64,000 nucleotides of DNA from Nocardia spumae (GTDB lineage: Bacteria > Actinomycetota > Actinomycetes > Mycobacteriales > Mycobacteriaceae), in contig NZ_JAJFZL010000001.1 in NCBI RefSeq assembly GCF_020733635.1, positions 2,914,001 to 2,978,000 on the forward strand. The letters run 5' to 3'. Shown piece after piece: positions 1 to 7,699 of this stretch. Position 1 is the stretch's first letter; each line of letters opens with the position of its first letter. The notes under the pieces are model-generated. The model was not told where the DNA came from, ran no database searches, and saw nothing but the letters and a program-made list of their open reading frames with translations. The translations under genes were made by a program, and so were the position numbers.

Positions 1-183
1 GCCGCGGAGGCGGCGCGCACCATCGCCGACGGCATCGCCCATCGCGCCGCGCGCACCATCGCCCCGAGCGGCTGGGAACCGTACGCGCTGCTGCGCGGTG
101 CGATCAACGTCGCACTCGACAGCCGGCTGGCGGCCAGCTCCACCGTGCACCGGATCCTGCGCGAGATCGAGCGACGTGGGTGA
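1..183 (+). CDS. C-terminal fragment, possibly an SDR-family protein
   Basis: The reading frame is open from the window edge to a TGA at 181-183, giving 60 residues; the start lies outside. The fragment is Ala/Arg-rich and helical in character, containing TIADGIAHRAARTIAPSGWE and a tail ending in a basic helix (RILREIERRG). Tails of this kind occur at the end of actinobacterial short-chain dehydrogenases, where a helical extension follows the Rossmann core, but no catalytic motif is present here, so this is only a suggestion. It converges on the mycofactocin-cluster SDR, whose stop is 21 bp away. Confidence 0.45.
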   Translation, partial: AAEAARTIADGIAHRAARTIAPSGWEPYALLRGAINVALDSRLAASSTVHRILREIERRG

Positions 184-204
184 GCGTGCGGCCGCCGCGC
201 GCAC

Positions 205-993
205 CTAGCCGAGGAACCCGCCGTCGGCGTGGACGACACTGCCGGTGACGGCGGCGGATTCGGGTGAACACAACCAGGCGACGACGCGAGCGACCTCATC
301 GGGTTCGAGAATTCGGTCGAGGAGTTGATGGGTCGCGAAGTCGTCGACCGCGTCGAGGTCGTAGAGCCGCGCGGTCTCGGTGAGCAGGGCGGTGCGGGTG
401 GAGCCGGGAGAAACGGCCGTGGCGGTGACGCCGGTACCGCGCAGATCGTGGGCCAGTCCCTTGATCAGCCCGACCACGGCGTGTTTGGCGGCACTGTACC
501 CCGACAGCTGCCACATGCCGTGATGAGCCGCGGCGGAGGCGATTCCGATGAACCGCCCGGTATGCGGTCCGGGACCGGCGAGCATGGCCGGGATGGCCGC
601 GCGCGCGAGATTCGCCATGCCGTGGACGCCGACGTCGAACATCGGCGCCCAGTCCGCGGTGGTCGTTTCCCACAGTGGCCGCCCGCCCGTCATGACCGCC
701 GCGGCGGCTACCGCGGCATCGAGCCGGCCGAAACGCTCGCGGGCGAGTTCCACTGCCGTGGTGAGGTTTTCCGGGATGCGCACGTCGCCGGGCAGGTCGA
801 CGACCGCGCCACGATAGGGGGCGGCCACCGCGGCCAGCTCGTCGCGGGTGCCGAGCCGGTAGCCGAGGGCGGGATCGTCGTGGCAGCGGTCCACGGCCAC
901 CACCCGCCAGCCCTCGGTCGCGAGCCGATGCACGGTAGCGGCGCCGATTCCGCGCGCCGCGCCCGTGACAACGGCGACCGGCGGCGCGTCCAC
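205..993 (-). CDS. SDR-family oxidoreductase in the mycofactocin cluster
   Basis: A 262-residue classical short-chain dehydrogenase. It has the cofactor glycine motif TGAARGIG (residues 10-17), a catalytic Ser near 153 (IGIAS), and the YxxxK pair as Y166 and K170 (YSAAK), and ends in the usual GG-containing tail (VVHADGGFLG). The start is taken as the GTG whose first base is shared with the TAG stop of mftD (TAGTG), so the two are translationally coupled. SDRs co-located with mycofactocin genes typically hold NAD(H) tightly and need mycofactocin as external electron acceptor (established for the group). That this protein is such an enzyme is inferred from position. The substrate is unknown. 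Confidence 0.85.
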   Translation of the reverse strand: MDAPPVAVVTGAARGIGAATVHRLATEGWRVVAVDRCHDDPALGYRLGTRDELAAVAAPYRGAVVDLPGDVRIPENLTTAVELARERFGRLDAAVAAAAVMTGGRPLWETTTADWAPMFDVGVHGMANLARAAIPAMLAGPGPHTGRFIGIASAAAHHGMWQLSGYSAAKHAVVGLIKGLAHDLRGTGVTATAVSPGSTRTALLTETARLYDLDAVDDFATHQLLDRILEPDEVARVVAWLCSPESAAVTGSVVHADGGFLG

Positions 994-2165
994 TACATAC
1001 CCCGGGTGAATCCGTCGGGCACGATGACGTCCTCGGGGGACAGGTCGTGGATCGAGGAATGCCCGAGCCCGTAGAGGGCGGAGTCGATGCCCTGCCGCAG
1101 CACCTCGAGCACGTTGTGCACGCCGCGATCGCCGGCCGCGGCCATACCCCACAGGTACGGACGTCCGATCATCACGGCCCGGGCGCCGAGTGCGACGGCC
1201 TTGACCACGTCGCTGCCGCGGCGCACACCGCCGTCGAGCAGGATCTCGACCTGGCCGCCGACCGCCTGGACCACGCTGGGGAGCATGCGGATCGCGGCCG
1301 GGGTGGTGTCGAGGTTGTTGCCGCCGTGGTTGGACACCGAGAGGGCGGTGGCGCCGATATCGACGGCGCGTTTGGCGTCGTCGGGGCGGCCGATCCCCTT
1401 GATCAGGAACGGCCCGTCCCACTGTTGCCGCAACCAGGCCAAATCGTCCCAGGTGGGGGGCGGGGTGCCCATCCATTCGCCGTAGGCGCCGAAGAAGGTC
1501 GGGCCCTGCTGTCCGCGCGCGACGAGGTTGGGGGTGGTGAGGTCGGGCAGTTTCCCGGAGCGGGCGAATCGCAGCAGCCAGCCGGGCTTGGTCACCACCT
1601 GCGGTGCGAACCGTACGGCGGTCTTCACATCGATCTTCTCCGGCAACGGCGGGCTGCCCCAGTCGCGGGCGGTGGCGAACACCCAGTCCAGCGTGACGAT
1701 GATGCCCTTGGCGCCGGCTTCGCGGGCTCGGTCGAGGCGGGCGACCATGTCGTCTTTGCCGCCGAGCCAATAGATCTGGAAGAAGGTCTTGTCGTTGGCG
1801 GCGACGACCTCCTCGATCGGCTTGGAGCCGAACGAGGACAGTCCGAGCGCGGTGCCCGACATGGCGGCGCCGCGCGCGACGCCGACCTCGCCGGCCGGGT
1901 CGACCGCCTGCACGCCGGTGGGCGAGCAGATCACCGGCATCGAGATCTCTTGTCCGAGTACGGTTGTGCCGAGTTCGCGGGTGGCGGGCAGATCGGCGAT
2001 GTGCGGGCGCAGCCCGAGTTCGGTGAAAGCGGCGGCGTTGTCGTCGAGGGTGGCGCCGGCCTCGGACCCGGCCAGCAGTGCCAGGTAGACCGGCTTGGGT
2101 ACCCGCTTCTTCGCGCGTCGCTGCGCCTCGGCGACCGATTCGAACCAGTCACGTGTGCTTGCCAT
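993..2165 (-). CDS. mftD: Mycofactocin system FMN-dependent oxidase MftD
   Basis: A 390-residue protein of the FMN-dependent alpha-hydroxyacid dehydrogenase family. It shows the FMN-barrel motifs SNHGGNNLD and DGGVRRGSDVVKA, followed by ALGARAVMIGRPYLWG. In mycofactocin synthesis MftD acts on the AHDP intermediate, oxidatively deaminating it to the redox-active alpha-keto amide premycofactocin. The ATG chosen (ASTRDWFESVAEAQRR follows Met) matches the usual family N-terminus; a longer open frame upstream overlaps mftC and is not needed. It lies 28 bp after mftC and overlaps the following SDR start, so it sits in the mftABCD-SDR operon. Confidence 0.93.
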   Translation of the reverse strand: MASTRDWFESVAEAQRRAKKRVPKPVYLALLAGSEAGATLDDNAAAFTELGLRPHIADLPATRELGTTVLGQEISMPVICSPTGVQAVDPAGEVGVARGAAMSGTALGLSSFGSKPIEEVVAANDKTFFQIYWLGGKDDMVARLDRAREAGAKGIIVTLDWVFATARDWGSPPLPEKIDVKTAVRFAPQVVTKPGWLLRFARSGKLPDLTTPNLVARGQQGPTFFGAYGEWMGTPPPTWDDLAWLRQQWDGPFLIKGIGRPDDAKRAVDIGATALSVSNHGGNNLDTTPAAIRMLPSVVQAVGGQVEILLDGGVRRGSDVVKAVALGARAVMIGRPYLWGMAAAGDRGVHNVLEVLRQGIDSALYGLGHSSIHDLSPEDVIVPDGFTRGM

Positions 2166-2193
2166 GAGAGTCCTTGTGCTGAAGGTGATGTCG

Positions 2194-3372
2194 TCAGGTG
2201 AGCCCGGCCAGCGGGCTGGTGTCACAGGCCCGATCGGGTGCCGTCCGGGCGCGGGTCGGTATCCCGAGGGCGACCGTGCGCCGAACCGGTGCCGAGCGTG
2301 AGTGGTTCTTGTCCGGCTGCGGGCGCGTCCCGGCGCCGGCCAGCGCCAGTTCGCCATTACCGCGCACACATTCGGGATCGGGTCCGTCGAGAGGGAGGCC
2401 GGTGAAGAATTTCGCGGCCATACAGCCGCCTTGGCAGGTGTCGTAGGCCGAACACGAGGTGCAGGCGCCGCCGCTCTGTGGCTGCCGCAGCCGGGCGAAC
2501 AGATCCGAAGTGCGCCAGACGTCTTCGAATCCGCCGCGGTCGCGGACGTTGCCGGCCAGGAATTCGTCGTGAATCGCGAACGGGCAGGCGTAGACGTCGC
2601 CGACCGGGTCGACCAGGCAGACCACGCGTCCGGCGCCGCACAGGTTCAGTCCCGCCAGTGGGGTGGAACCCAGGGCGTTGAGGTGGAAGAACGAATCCCC
2701 GGTGAGCACGCCCTCGCCGTGCGCGACGAGCCAGTCGTAGATCTTCAGCTGCTGATCGGTGGTCGGATGCAGATCGTTCCAGACATCGGCGCCCCGACCG
2801 GACGGGCGCAGCCGGGTGATGCGCAGCTGGGCGCCGAAACGGTCCGCGATGGCCTTGAATTCGTCGAGCTGGTCGACGTTGTGGCGGGTCATCACGACCG
2901 AGATCTTGAAGTTCCGGAATCCGGCGTCGGCCAGGTTCTGCATGGCCCGCATCGCGGTATCGAACGATCCGGCGCCACGCACGGCGTCGTTGACCTCGGC
3001 GGTGGCGCCGTCGATGGAGATCTGCACGTCGACGTAGTCGGTGGCGGCCAGCTGCCGCGCTCGTTCGGGGGTCAGCCGAATGCCGTTGGTGGAGAACTTG
3101 ACTCCGACGTGGTGGGCCACGGCGTAGTCCAGCAACTCCCAGAAGTCGGACCGCACCGTCGGCTCACCGCCGCCGATATTGACGTAGAAGACCTGCATTC
3201 GCTCGAGGTCGTCGATGAATGCCTTGCACTCCTCGGTCGACAGCTCGCGCGGATCGCGCCGGCCCGACGACGACAGGCAGTGCTCGCAGGCCAGATTGCA
3301 GGCGTAGGTCAGTTCCCAGGTCAGGCAGATCGGCGCGTCGAGGCCGTGTTTGAAATGTTCGACCAGTTTCAT
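2194..3372 (-). CDS. mftC: Mycofactocin radical SAM maturase MftC
   Basis: A 392-residue radical SAM enzyme with a SPASM domain. The SAM-binding cluster motif CxxxCxxC is C25, C29 and C32 (TYACNLACEHC), and the glycine-rich strand is NIGGGEP. The C-terminal half carries Cys-rich auxiliary cluster ligands (LCGAGRVVC, DVYACPF, CTSCSAYDTCQGGC). MftC decarboxylates and then cross-links the C-terminal Val-Tyr of MftA, with MftB presenting the peptide. Its ATG overlaps the last codons of mftB, so translation is coupled. The last ~40 residues are basic and low-complexity, without a recognisable domain. Length is normal for the family. Confidence 0.95.
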   Translation of the reverse strand: MKLVEHFKHGLDAPICLTWELTYACNLACEHCLSSSGRRDPRELSTEECKAFIDDLERMQVFYVNIGGGEPTVRSDFWELLDYAVAHHVGVKFSTNGIRLTPERARQLAATDYVDVQISIDGATAEVNDAVRGAGSFDTAMRAMQNLADAGFRNFKISVVMTRHNVDQLDEFKAIADRFGAQLRITRLRPSGRGADVWNDLHPTTDQQLKIYDWLVAHGEGVLTGDSFFHLNALGSTPLAGLNLCGAGRVVCLVDPVGDVYACPFAIHDEFLAGNVRDRGGFEDVWRTSDLFARLRQPQSGGACTSCSAYDTCQGGCMAAKFFTGLPLDGPDPECVRGNGELALAGAGTRPQPDKNHSRSAPVRRTVALGIPTRARTAPDRACDTSPLAGLT

Positions 3373-3677
3373 CGGTGATCCTGTTCGGCGGGACGGGGCT
3401 CGATGGTGCCTGCCTGCAACAGGCCCGCGAGCGCGTGCAGATAGCTACGACGTTCGGCCGCGGAGACCCCCGCGGCCGCCAGTGCGGCGGCCGCGTCGGG
3501 TTGTTCGGCCAGCCCCTCCACGACCGCCACCAGCTGCCGTGTCTTCAGAAACGACAGGCGGCGGGTGGTGAAGTCGTAGACCAGCGCCCCGAACGGCTCG
3601 GGCCGCAGGGAGATGGAGGGCGCGAGCCGGTAGGAGCCGGCCGGGTCGAACTCGTCAGTAGACACCGCACATGCCAT
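3369..3677 (-). CDS. mftB: Mycofactocin peptide chaperone MftB
   Basis: A 102-residue PqqD-like RiPP recognition protein that binds the MftA leader and delivers it to MftC. The fold is visible as a strand-rich start (YRLAPSISLRPEPFGALVYDF), the typical TRRLSFLKTRQLVAVVEGL segment and a helical end. Two starts are possible: ATG at 3675-3677, overlapping mftA by 23 bases, or an in-frame GTG at 3663-3665, overlapping by 11. The GTG gives a protein beginning VSTDEFDPAGSYRL, closer to usual lengths. It ends four bases into mftC. Confidence 0.9.
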   Translation of the reverse strand: MACAVSTDEFDPAGSYRLAPSISLRPEPFGALVYDFTTRRLSFLKTRQLVAVVEGLAEQPDAAAALAAAGVSAAERRSYLHALAGLLQAGTIEPRPAEQDHR

Positions 3678-3765
3678 CGATCGACACCTCTTCGACGAGC
3701 AGGTCGTCTTCGACCAGTGCCTCCTCGGCGGGGACTACTGTCTGGCTGGTGATGGGTTCGTTCAT
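3655..3765 (-). CDS. mftA: Mycofactocin precursor peptide MftA
   Basis: A 36-residue peptide found by translating the gap between mftB and mftR. It starts MNEPITSQ, has an acidic middle (EEALVEDDLLVEEVS) and ends IDGMCGVY, the hallmark C-terminus of mycofactocin precursors; the final Val-Tyr becomes the cofactor. The ATG is preceded by a good ribosome site (GGAGGA, six bases upstream). It is the first gene of the minus-strand mft operon; mftB starts inside its last codons. The 15-bp palindrome 52 bp upstream is the likely MftR control point. Confidence 0.95.
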   Translation of the reverse strand: MNEPITSQTVVPAEEALVEDDLLVEEVSIDGMCGVY

Positions 3766-3816
3766 GATCGCTCCTCCGGATCGGGCGAGGCGGGATGGGT
3801 GTGAGGCACAGCATAA

Positions 3817-3831
3817 TGTCACCGGGTGACA
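3817..3831. promoter_or_regulatory. Candidate MftR operator (perfect palindrome)
   Basis: TGTCACC-G-GGTGACA is a perfect 7-1-7 inverted repeat between the divergent mftA and mftR genes. On the minus strand it begins TTGTCA, a plausible -35 hexamer for mftA. TetR proteins normally bind palindromes of this size, and MftR of mycobacteria is an acyl-CoA-responsive repressor of the mft locus (known). Binding here is inferred from position and symmetry. Confidence 0.65.
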
Positions 3832-3833
3832 AA

Positions 3834-4448
3834 ATGGAAGGGGCGCGCGCCGGAAAAGTTGCCGGCGCGCGCGGACGTGCTGGTCGCAAGCCTTCGACCA
3901 GTGCGGTCGAGCTCGAGCGCGCCGCCTTCGAGCTGTTCGAACAGCGCGGATTCGACGACACCACGGTCGAGGACATCGCGGCGGCCGTCGGCGTCAGCAA
4001 GCGCACCTTCTTCCGCTACTTCGACTCCAAGAACGACGTGGTGTGGGGCAGCTTCACCGACCAGCTGCACGCGATGCGCGAACTCTTCGACCGCTGCCCG
4101 CCGGAGCAGGGGATCGCCGATGCCGTGCGCACCGTCGTGGTCGCCTTCAATCGCTTCGACCCGGCCCAGGTGCCCTGGCATCGCAAGCGGATGGAGCTGA
4201 TTCTGAAAGTTCCGGCGCTACAGGCGCATTCGACGTTGCGCTATCGAGAGTGGCGCAACGTGGTGGCGGAGTTCGTCGCCGGCCGGATGGGAGTGGACAC
4301 CCGCGATCTGCTGCCGCAGGTGGCGGGGTACTGCGCCCTCGGCGTCGCCGTGGCCGGATACGAACACTGGCTCGGCCATCCCGACGAGGAGCTGACCGAC
4401 GTCCTCGACCGCGCCCTGCGTGGCTGGAGCTCGGGATTCGGCGGCTGA
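3834..4448 (+). CDS. mftR: Mycofactocin system TetR-family regulator MftR
   Basis: TetR repressor of about 204 residues. The N-terminal HTH is clear (AAFELFEQRGFDDTTVEDIA, then AVGVSKRTFFRYFDSKNDVVWGSF) and is followed by the helical MftR-type ligand domain containing RKRMELIL-like and YEHWLGHPDEEL segments. Upstream in-frame starts exist at 3795 (GTG/ATG region) and 3816 (ATG), but these place the 15-bp palindrome inside the coding region. I prefer ATG 3834, just after the operator, which would make the transcript nearly leaderless. It is divergent from mftA, the usual arrangement, and probably represses both itself and mftABCD. Confidence 0.88.
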   Translation: MEGARAGKVAGARGRAGRKPSTSAVELERAAFELFEQRGFDDTTVEDIAAAVGVSKRTFFRYFDSKNDVVWGSFTDQLHAMRELFDRCPPEQGIADAVRTVVVAFNRFDPAQVPWHRKRMELILKVPALQAHSTLRYREWRNVVAEFVAGRMGVDTRDLLPQVAGYCALGVAVAGYEHWLGHPDEELTDVLDRALRGWSSGFGG

Positions 4449-4459
4449 CCGGGGCGCCG

Positions 4460-5344
4460 TCAGTCGGCGCGTGCCGGGCTGAGCCCGAGCAGGCCCACCG
4501 CGAAATCGGCGTATTGCGTGGCGATCTGCTCGGGTGAGAGCGGGCCGTCGAGCCGGAACCATTGCGGCAGTGCGGTGCACATCGTGGCGATCGCCCGCCC
4601 GGCGACGTGCGCGCCGTCGTGTGGCAGGCCCGCCTCGCCGAGCGCGGCCGCGATCACGTCGTCGAGCAGGTATTGGAGTTCGTTGCGCGATGCGGCGATT
4701 CGCTGCCGGTTCGCGGAGGTCAGGCTGCGCATCTCGCTGGCGCCGATGAAGGCCAGCTCCCGGCGATGGGTGTGGTACAGCGCCAGTGCCTCGACGGTGT
4801 GGATCAGTCGGAGCATGGCCGTCGTGCCCTGTGCGCCGGCGGCGCGGACGCGACGATGCAATTCGTCCATCGTCAGGTCCAGTGCGCGCACGAGCAGTTC
4901 CTGTTTGTCGTGGTAGTGGTGGTAGACGCCCGGCACGCTCATCCCCGCCCGATCGGCGATCGAGCGCATGGTGGCGCCGTGATATCCGGTCTCCACGAAC
5001 GACTCGATGGCCGCGGCGAGTACGGGATCCAGTGACAGCGGAGGGAATTCCCGCCAATCGGCCGCCGGGAGCTGCCGGAGGCCCCCCTCGCTCGTGGGCC
5101 GGGATCGCGGTGGTCGTTCGCGCGGTGGTTCCCCGATGAGCCAGGGGACGGTCGTACCCAGTTCCGCGGCCAGGGCGCGCAGCCGCGGTACCGACACCCC
5201 CGTCCGGCCGTTCTCGACGGCGCTGAGGGTGGCCGGGCTGACGCCGATGCGGCGGGCGGTCTCGCGCAGGGAGAGCCCGGCGGCCTTCCGCGCCTGCTCG
5301 AGCCGGGTGCCGACATCGTGTGCCGCGCGGTTCGGACGATCCAT
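4460..5344 (-). CDS. XRE-TetR fusion transcriptional regulator
   Basis: A 294-residue protein with two DNA-binding domains. Residues ~13-67 form an XRE/Cro helix-turn-helix (GLSLRETARRIGVSPATLSAVENG). Residues ~95-150 form a TetR HTH (SFVETGYHGATMRSIADRAG, MSVPGVYHHYHDKQELLVRA), followed by a TetR ligand-binding half. The start is the ATG giving MDRPNRAAHDV. A longer frame upstream would run through the inverted repeat that lies four bases before this ATG and looks like its operator. It is divergent from an acyl-CoA dehydrogenase operon, so control of fatty-acyl or related catabolism, perhaps with an acyl-CoA ligand, is a reasonable inference. Confidence 0.88.
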   Translation of the reverse strand: MDRPNRAAHDVGTRLEQARKAAGLSLRETARRIGVSPATLSAVENGRTGVSVPRLRALAAELGTTVPWLIGEPPRERPPRSRPTSEGGLRQLPAADWREFPPLSLDPVLAAAIESFVETGYHGATMRSIADRAGMSVPGVYHHYHDKQELLVRALDLTMDELHRRVRAAGAQGTTAMLRLIHTVEALALYHTHRRELAFIGASEMRSLTSANRQRIAASRNELQYLLDDVIAAALGEAGLPHDGAHVAGRAIATMCTALPQWFRLDGPLSPEQIATQYADFAVGLLGLSPARAD

Positions 5345-5347
5345 GGT

Positions 5348-5364
5348 GTTCAGAATAACTGAAC
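5348..5364. promoter_or_regulatory. Candidate operator of the XRE-TetR regulator
   Basis: GTTCAG-AATAA-CTGAAC is a perfect 6-5-6 inverted repeat directly upstream of the regulator start and in the divergent promoter region. XRE proteins commonly use short palindromes of this form. A TTGACA hexamer on the plus strand at 5389-5394 could be the -35 of the divergent acyl-CoA dehydrogenase promoter. Inferred from symmetry and position. Confidence 0.5.
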
Positions 5365-5471
5365 AAGAATCGGTCTGACGATGCCGCGTTGACAAGGGTA
5401 AATGTATCGTGGCACTGTCTTCTGCAGTCGTGAGCCGAGTGAACGTTCGGCCGCTGTGGTGAGGAGTGCGT

Positions 5472-6677
5472 GTGACGATCGAGTTGTCGTATTCGCCCGA
5501 GGTTCAAGCTCTGGTCGAGCGCACCCGGGAGTTCGTGCGTGCCACCGTGCTGCCGGTGGAGGACGCGCACCGTGGCGATATCGCCGCCGCGGGTGGTGAC
5601 GCGGTGCGGGCGGAATTGCAGCGTGCGGCACGAGACGCGGGCGTGTTCGCGCCGCATGCGCCGATCGAATACGGCGGGCACGGGCTGGGCATGGCCGACC
5701 GGGCGCCGGTGTTCGAGGAGGCCGGGTACTCGCTGTTCGGTCCCCTCGCCGTGAACATCGCGGCCCCGGACGAGGGCAATGTGCACATGCTCGCCCACAT
5801 CGCCGATCCGGAGCAGAAGCAGCGGTTCCTGGAACCGCTCGCCCGCGGTGATGTGCGTTCGGCGTTCGCGATGACCGAACCGGCGCCCGGTGCGGGGTCG
5901 GATCCCTCGGCGCTGACCACGCGGGCCGAGCGCGCCGAGGGCGGCTGGCGGATCAACGGCCACAAGTGGTTCATCACCGGCGCCGACGGTGCAGGCTTCT
6001 TCATCATCATGGCGCGGACCTCGGGTGAGCCCGGTCAGCGGGGCGGCGCCACGATGTTCCTGGCGCCCGCGGACACCCCCGGGATCCGGGTGCAGCGCCA
6101 TATCGGCACCCTCGACAAATCGATGATCGGCGGACACTGCGAGGTGTTCTTCGACGATGTGCTGGTGCCGGATTCCGCGGTGCTGGGCGCTGTCGATCGC
6201 GGATTCGAATACGCGCAGGTGCGACTGGGGCCGGCCCGGATGACACATGTGATGCGCTGGCTGGGCGCCGCGCGCCGCGGGCACGATGTCGCGGTGGCGC
6301 ACGTGGCCGAGCGTGAGGGCTTCGGCTCGCGGCTGGGTGACCTCGGCATGATCCAGAAGATGATCGCCGACAACGAGATCGATATCGCGGCCACCCGAGC
6401 GCTGCTGACCCGCGCGTGCTGGGAACTCGATCGCGGCGAGCATGCCGCCGATGCCACCTCCATCGCGAAAACCTTTGCCGCCGAGGCGATCTTCCGGATC
6501 GTGGACCGCAGTGTGCAGATGTGCGGTGGCCTCGGCGTCTCCGAGGATCTGCCGCTGGCGCGCTTGTCGCGAGAGGTGCGCCCGTTCCGGATCTACGACG
6601 GGCCGTCCGAGGTGCATCGGTGGGCGATCGCCAAGCGTGTGGTCGGCGCGGCACGTCGCGCCGCACGGGAGGCGTGA
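5472..6677 (+). CDS. Acyl-CoA dehydrogenase (ACAD10/11-like)
   Basis: A 401-residue FAD-dependent acyl-CoA dehydrogenase. Family signatures are present: AFAMTEPAPGAGSDPSALTT (flavin/substrate loop), GWRINGHKWFITGADGAGFF, and the C-terminal QMCGGLGVSEDLPLARLSREVRPFRIYDGPSEVHR region. Of two in-frame GTG codons, 5472 is chosen because GAGGAG at 5461-5466 sits at proper distance. Its TGA shares the A of the next gene's ATG. The neighbour is an aminoglycoside-phosphotransferase-fold kinase, the same pairing found fused in eukaryotic ACAD10/ACAD11, which handle 4-hydroxyacyl-CoAs through a phosphorylated intermediate. A similar role is inferred here. Confidence 0.9.
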   Translation: MTIELSYSPEVQALVERTREFVRATVLPVEDAHRGDIAAAGGDAVRAELQRAARDAGVFAPHAPIEYGGHGLGMADRAPVFEEAGYSLFGPLAVNIAAPDEGNVHMLAHIADPEQKQRFLEPLARGDVRSAFAMTEPAPGAGSDPSALTTRAERAEGGWRINGHKWFITGADGAGFFIIMARTSGEPGQRGGATMFLAPADTPGIRVQRHIGTLDKSMIGGHCEVFFDDVLVPDSAVLGAVDRGFEYAQVRLGPARMTHVMRWLGAARRGHDVAVAHVAEREGFGSRLGDLGMIQKMIADNEIDIAATRALLTRACWELDRGEHAADATSIAKTFAAEAIFRIVDRSVQMCGGLGVSEDLPLARLSREVRPFRIYDGPSEVHRWAIAKRVVGAARRAAREA

Positions 6678-7699
6678 TGAGCCTGCCGGGGATGGATGTC
6701 GCCGCGCTGCGACGGTTTCTGGTCGAGCAGGGTGTCGAGGTGCGCGGTGAGCTGCGGGTCGAACTCATCAGTGGCGGTCGGTCCAATCTCACCTTCGCCG
6801 CCTCCGACGAAGTGTCGCGCTGGGTGGTGCGCCGACCGCCGGTCGCCGGACTCACGCCGTCGGCGCACGATATGAACCGCGAGTACACCGTGACCCGGGC
6901 CTTGCGGGAATCCGCTGTGCCGGTGGCGAAGACCGTCGCCTTCGATGCCGAGGGGAGTGCGCTCGGCGCGCCCACCACCGTTGTCGAATTCGTCGACGGC
7001 GCGGTCGTCCGCGATCAGGACGACCTCGCGGCCTTCACCGACGGCCAGATCGGCGCCTGCGTGACCGGACTGGTGCGGGTGCTGGCCGATCTGCACGCGG
7101 TGGACGCCGAGAGCGTCGGGCTGGGCGGCTTCGGGCGCCCGGCCGGATTCGTGACCCGGCAGGTGAATCTGTGGGCGTCGCAATGGGATCGGGTCAAGAC
7201 CCGGGAACTGGCCGATGTCGCCACGCTGCGCACCGCCCTGGCCGAGGCGCTGCCACCCGAGGCGCCGGGCGCGATCGTGCACGGTGATTTCCGGATCGAC
7301 AACACGATCGTCGATCCGGCGGATCCGGCCGACATTCGCGCCGTCGTCGACTGGGAGCTGGCCACACTGGGCGATCCGCTCACCGATGTCGCGTTGATGT
7401 GCGTCTATCGGTCCCCGGTGTTCGACCTGGTTCTCGGCGCGAAGGCCGCCTGGACCAGCGACCGGCTGCCGCCGCCGGACGCCCTCGCGCAGATCTATGC
7501 CGCCGCGTCCGGCCGGGAGCTGGACCACTGGGGCTTCTACCTCGCCCTGGCCAATTTCAAACTCGGAGTGATCGGCGAGGGCATCACCCACCGCGCGCTG
7601 CGCGGGTCCGACGCCGGATCGGCCGCCGAGAAGGCGGCCGAGGCGACACCGGAGTTCATGGCGGCCGGATTGCGCGCACTGAAAGGAGACTGGAGTTGA
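6677..7699 (+). CDS. APH-fold phosphotransferase (ACAD10/11 kinase-like)
   Basis: A 340-residue kinase of the aminoglycoside/choline phosphotransferase superfamily. The catalytic loop is H202-G-D204 (IVHGDFRIDN) and the metal-binding Asp is D225 (VVDWELATLGDPLTDV). The N-terminal nucleotide region shows ISGGRSNLTF. In bacteria and mitochondria, relatives beside acyl-CoA dehydrogenases phosphorylate 4-hydroxyacyl-CoA (for example LvaA of levulinate catabolism and the ACAD10/11 kinase domain). It overlaps the preceding gene by one base and the following SDR by four (TTGA), so the three are one operon. True aminoglycoside resistance is unlikely in this context. Confidence 0.87.
   Translation: MSLPGMDVAALRRFLVEQGVEVRGELRVELISGGRSNLTFAASDEVSRWVVRRPPVAGLTPSAHDMNREYTVTRALRESAVPVAKTVAFDAEGSALGAPTTVVEFVDGAVVRDQDDLAAFTDGQIGACVTGLVRVLADLHAVDAESVGLGGFGRPAGFVTRQVNLWASQWDRVKTRELADVATLRTALAEALPPEAPGAIVHGDFRIDNTIVDPADPADIRAVVDWELATLGDPLTDVALMCVYRSPVFDLVLGAKAAWTSDRLPPPDALAQIYAAASGRELDHWGFYLALANFKLGVIGEGITHRALRGSDAGSAAEKAAEATPEFMAAGLRALKGDWS

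Noticed and set aside
4218..6617. A 799-codon minus-strand frame covering the acyl-CoA dehydrogenase and the XRE-TetR gene
   Set aside because: The real genes in both other frames have clear families. This frame joins unrelated antisense and out-of-frame sequence.
6677..7699. Aminoglycoside resistance gene
   Set aside because: The fold is shared, but the gene is embedded and overlapping in an acyl-CoA dehydrogenase operon; no feature specific to resistance enzymes is seen.
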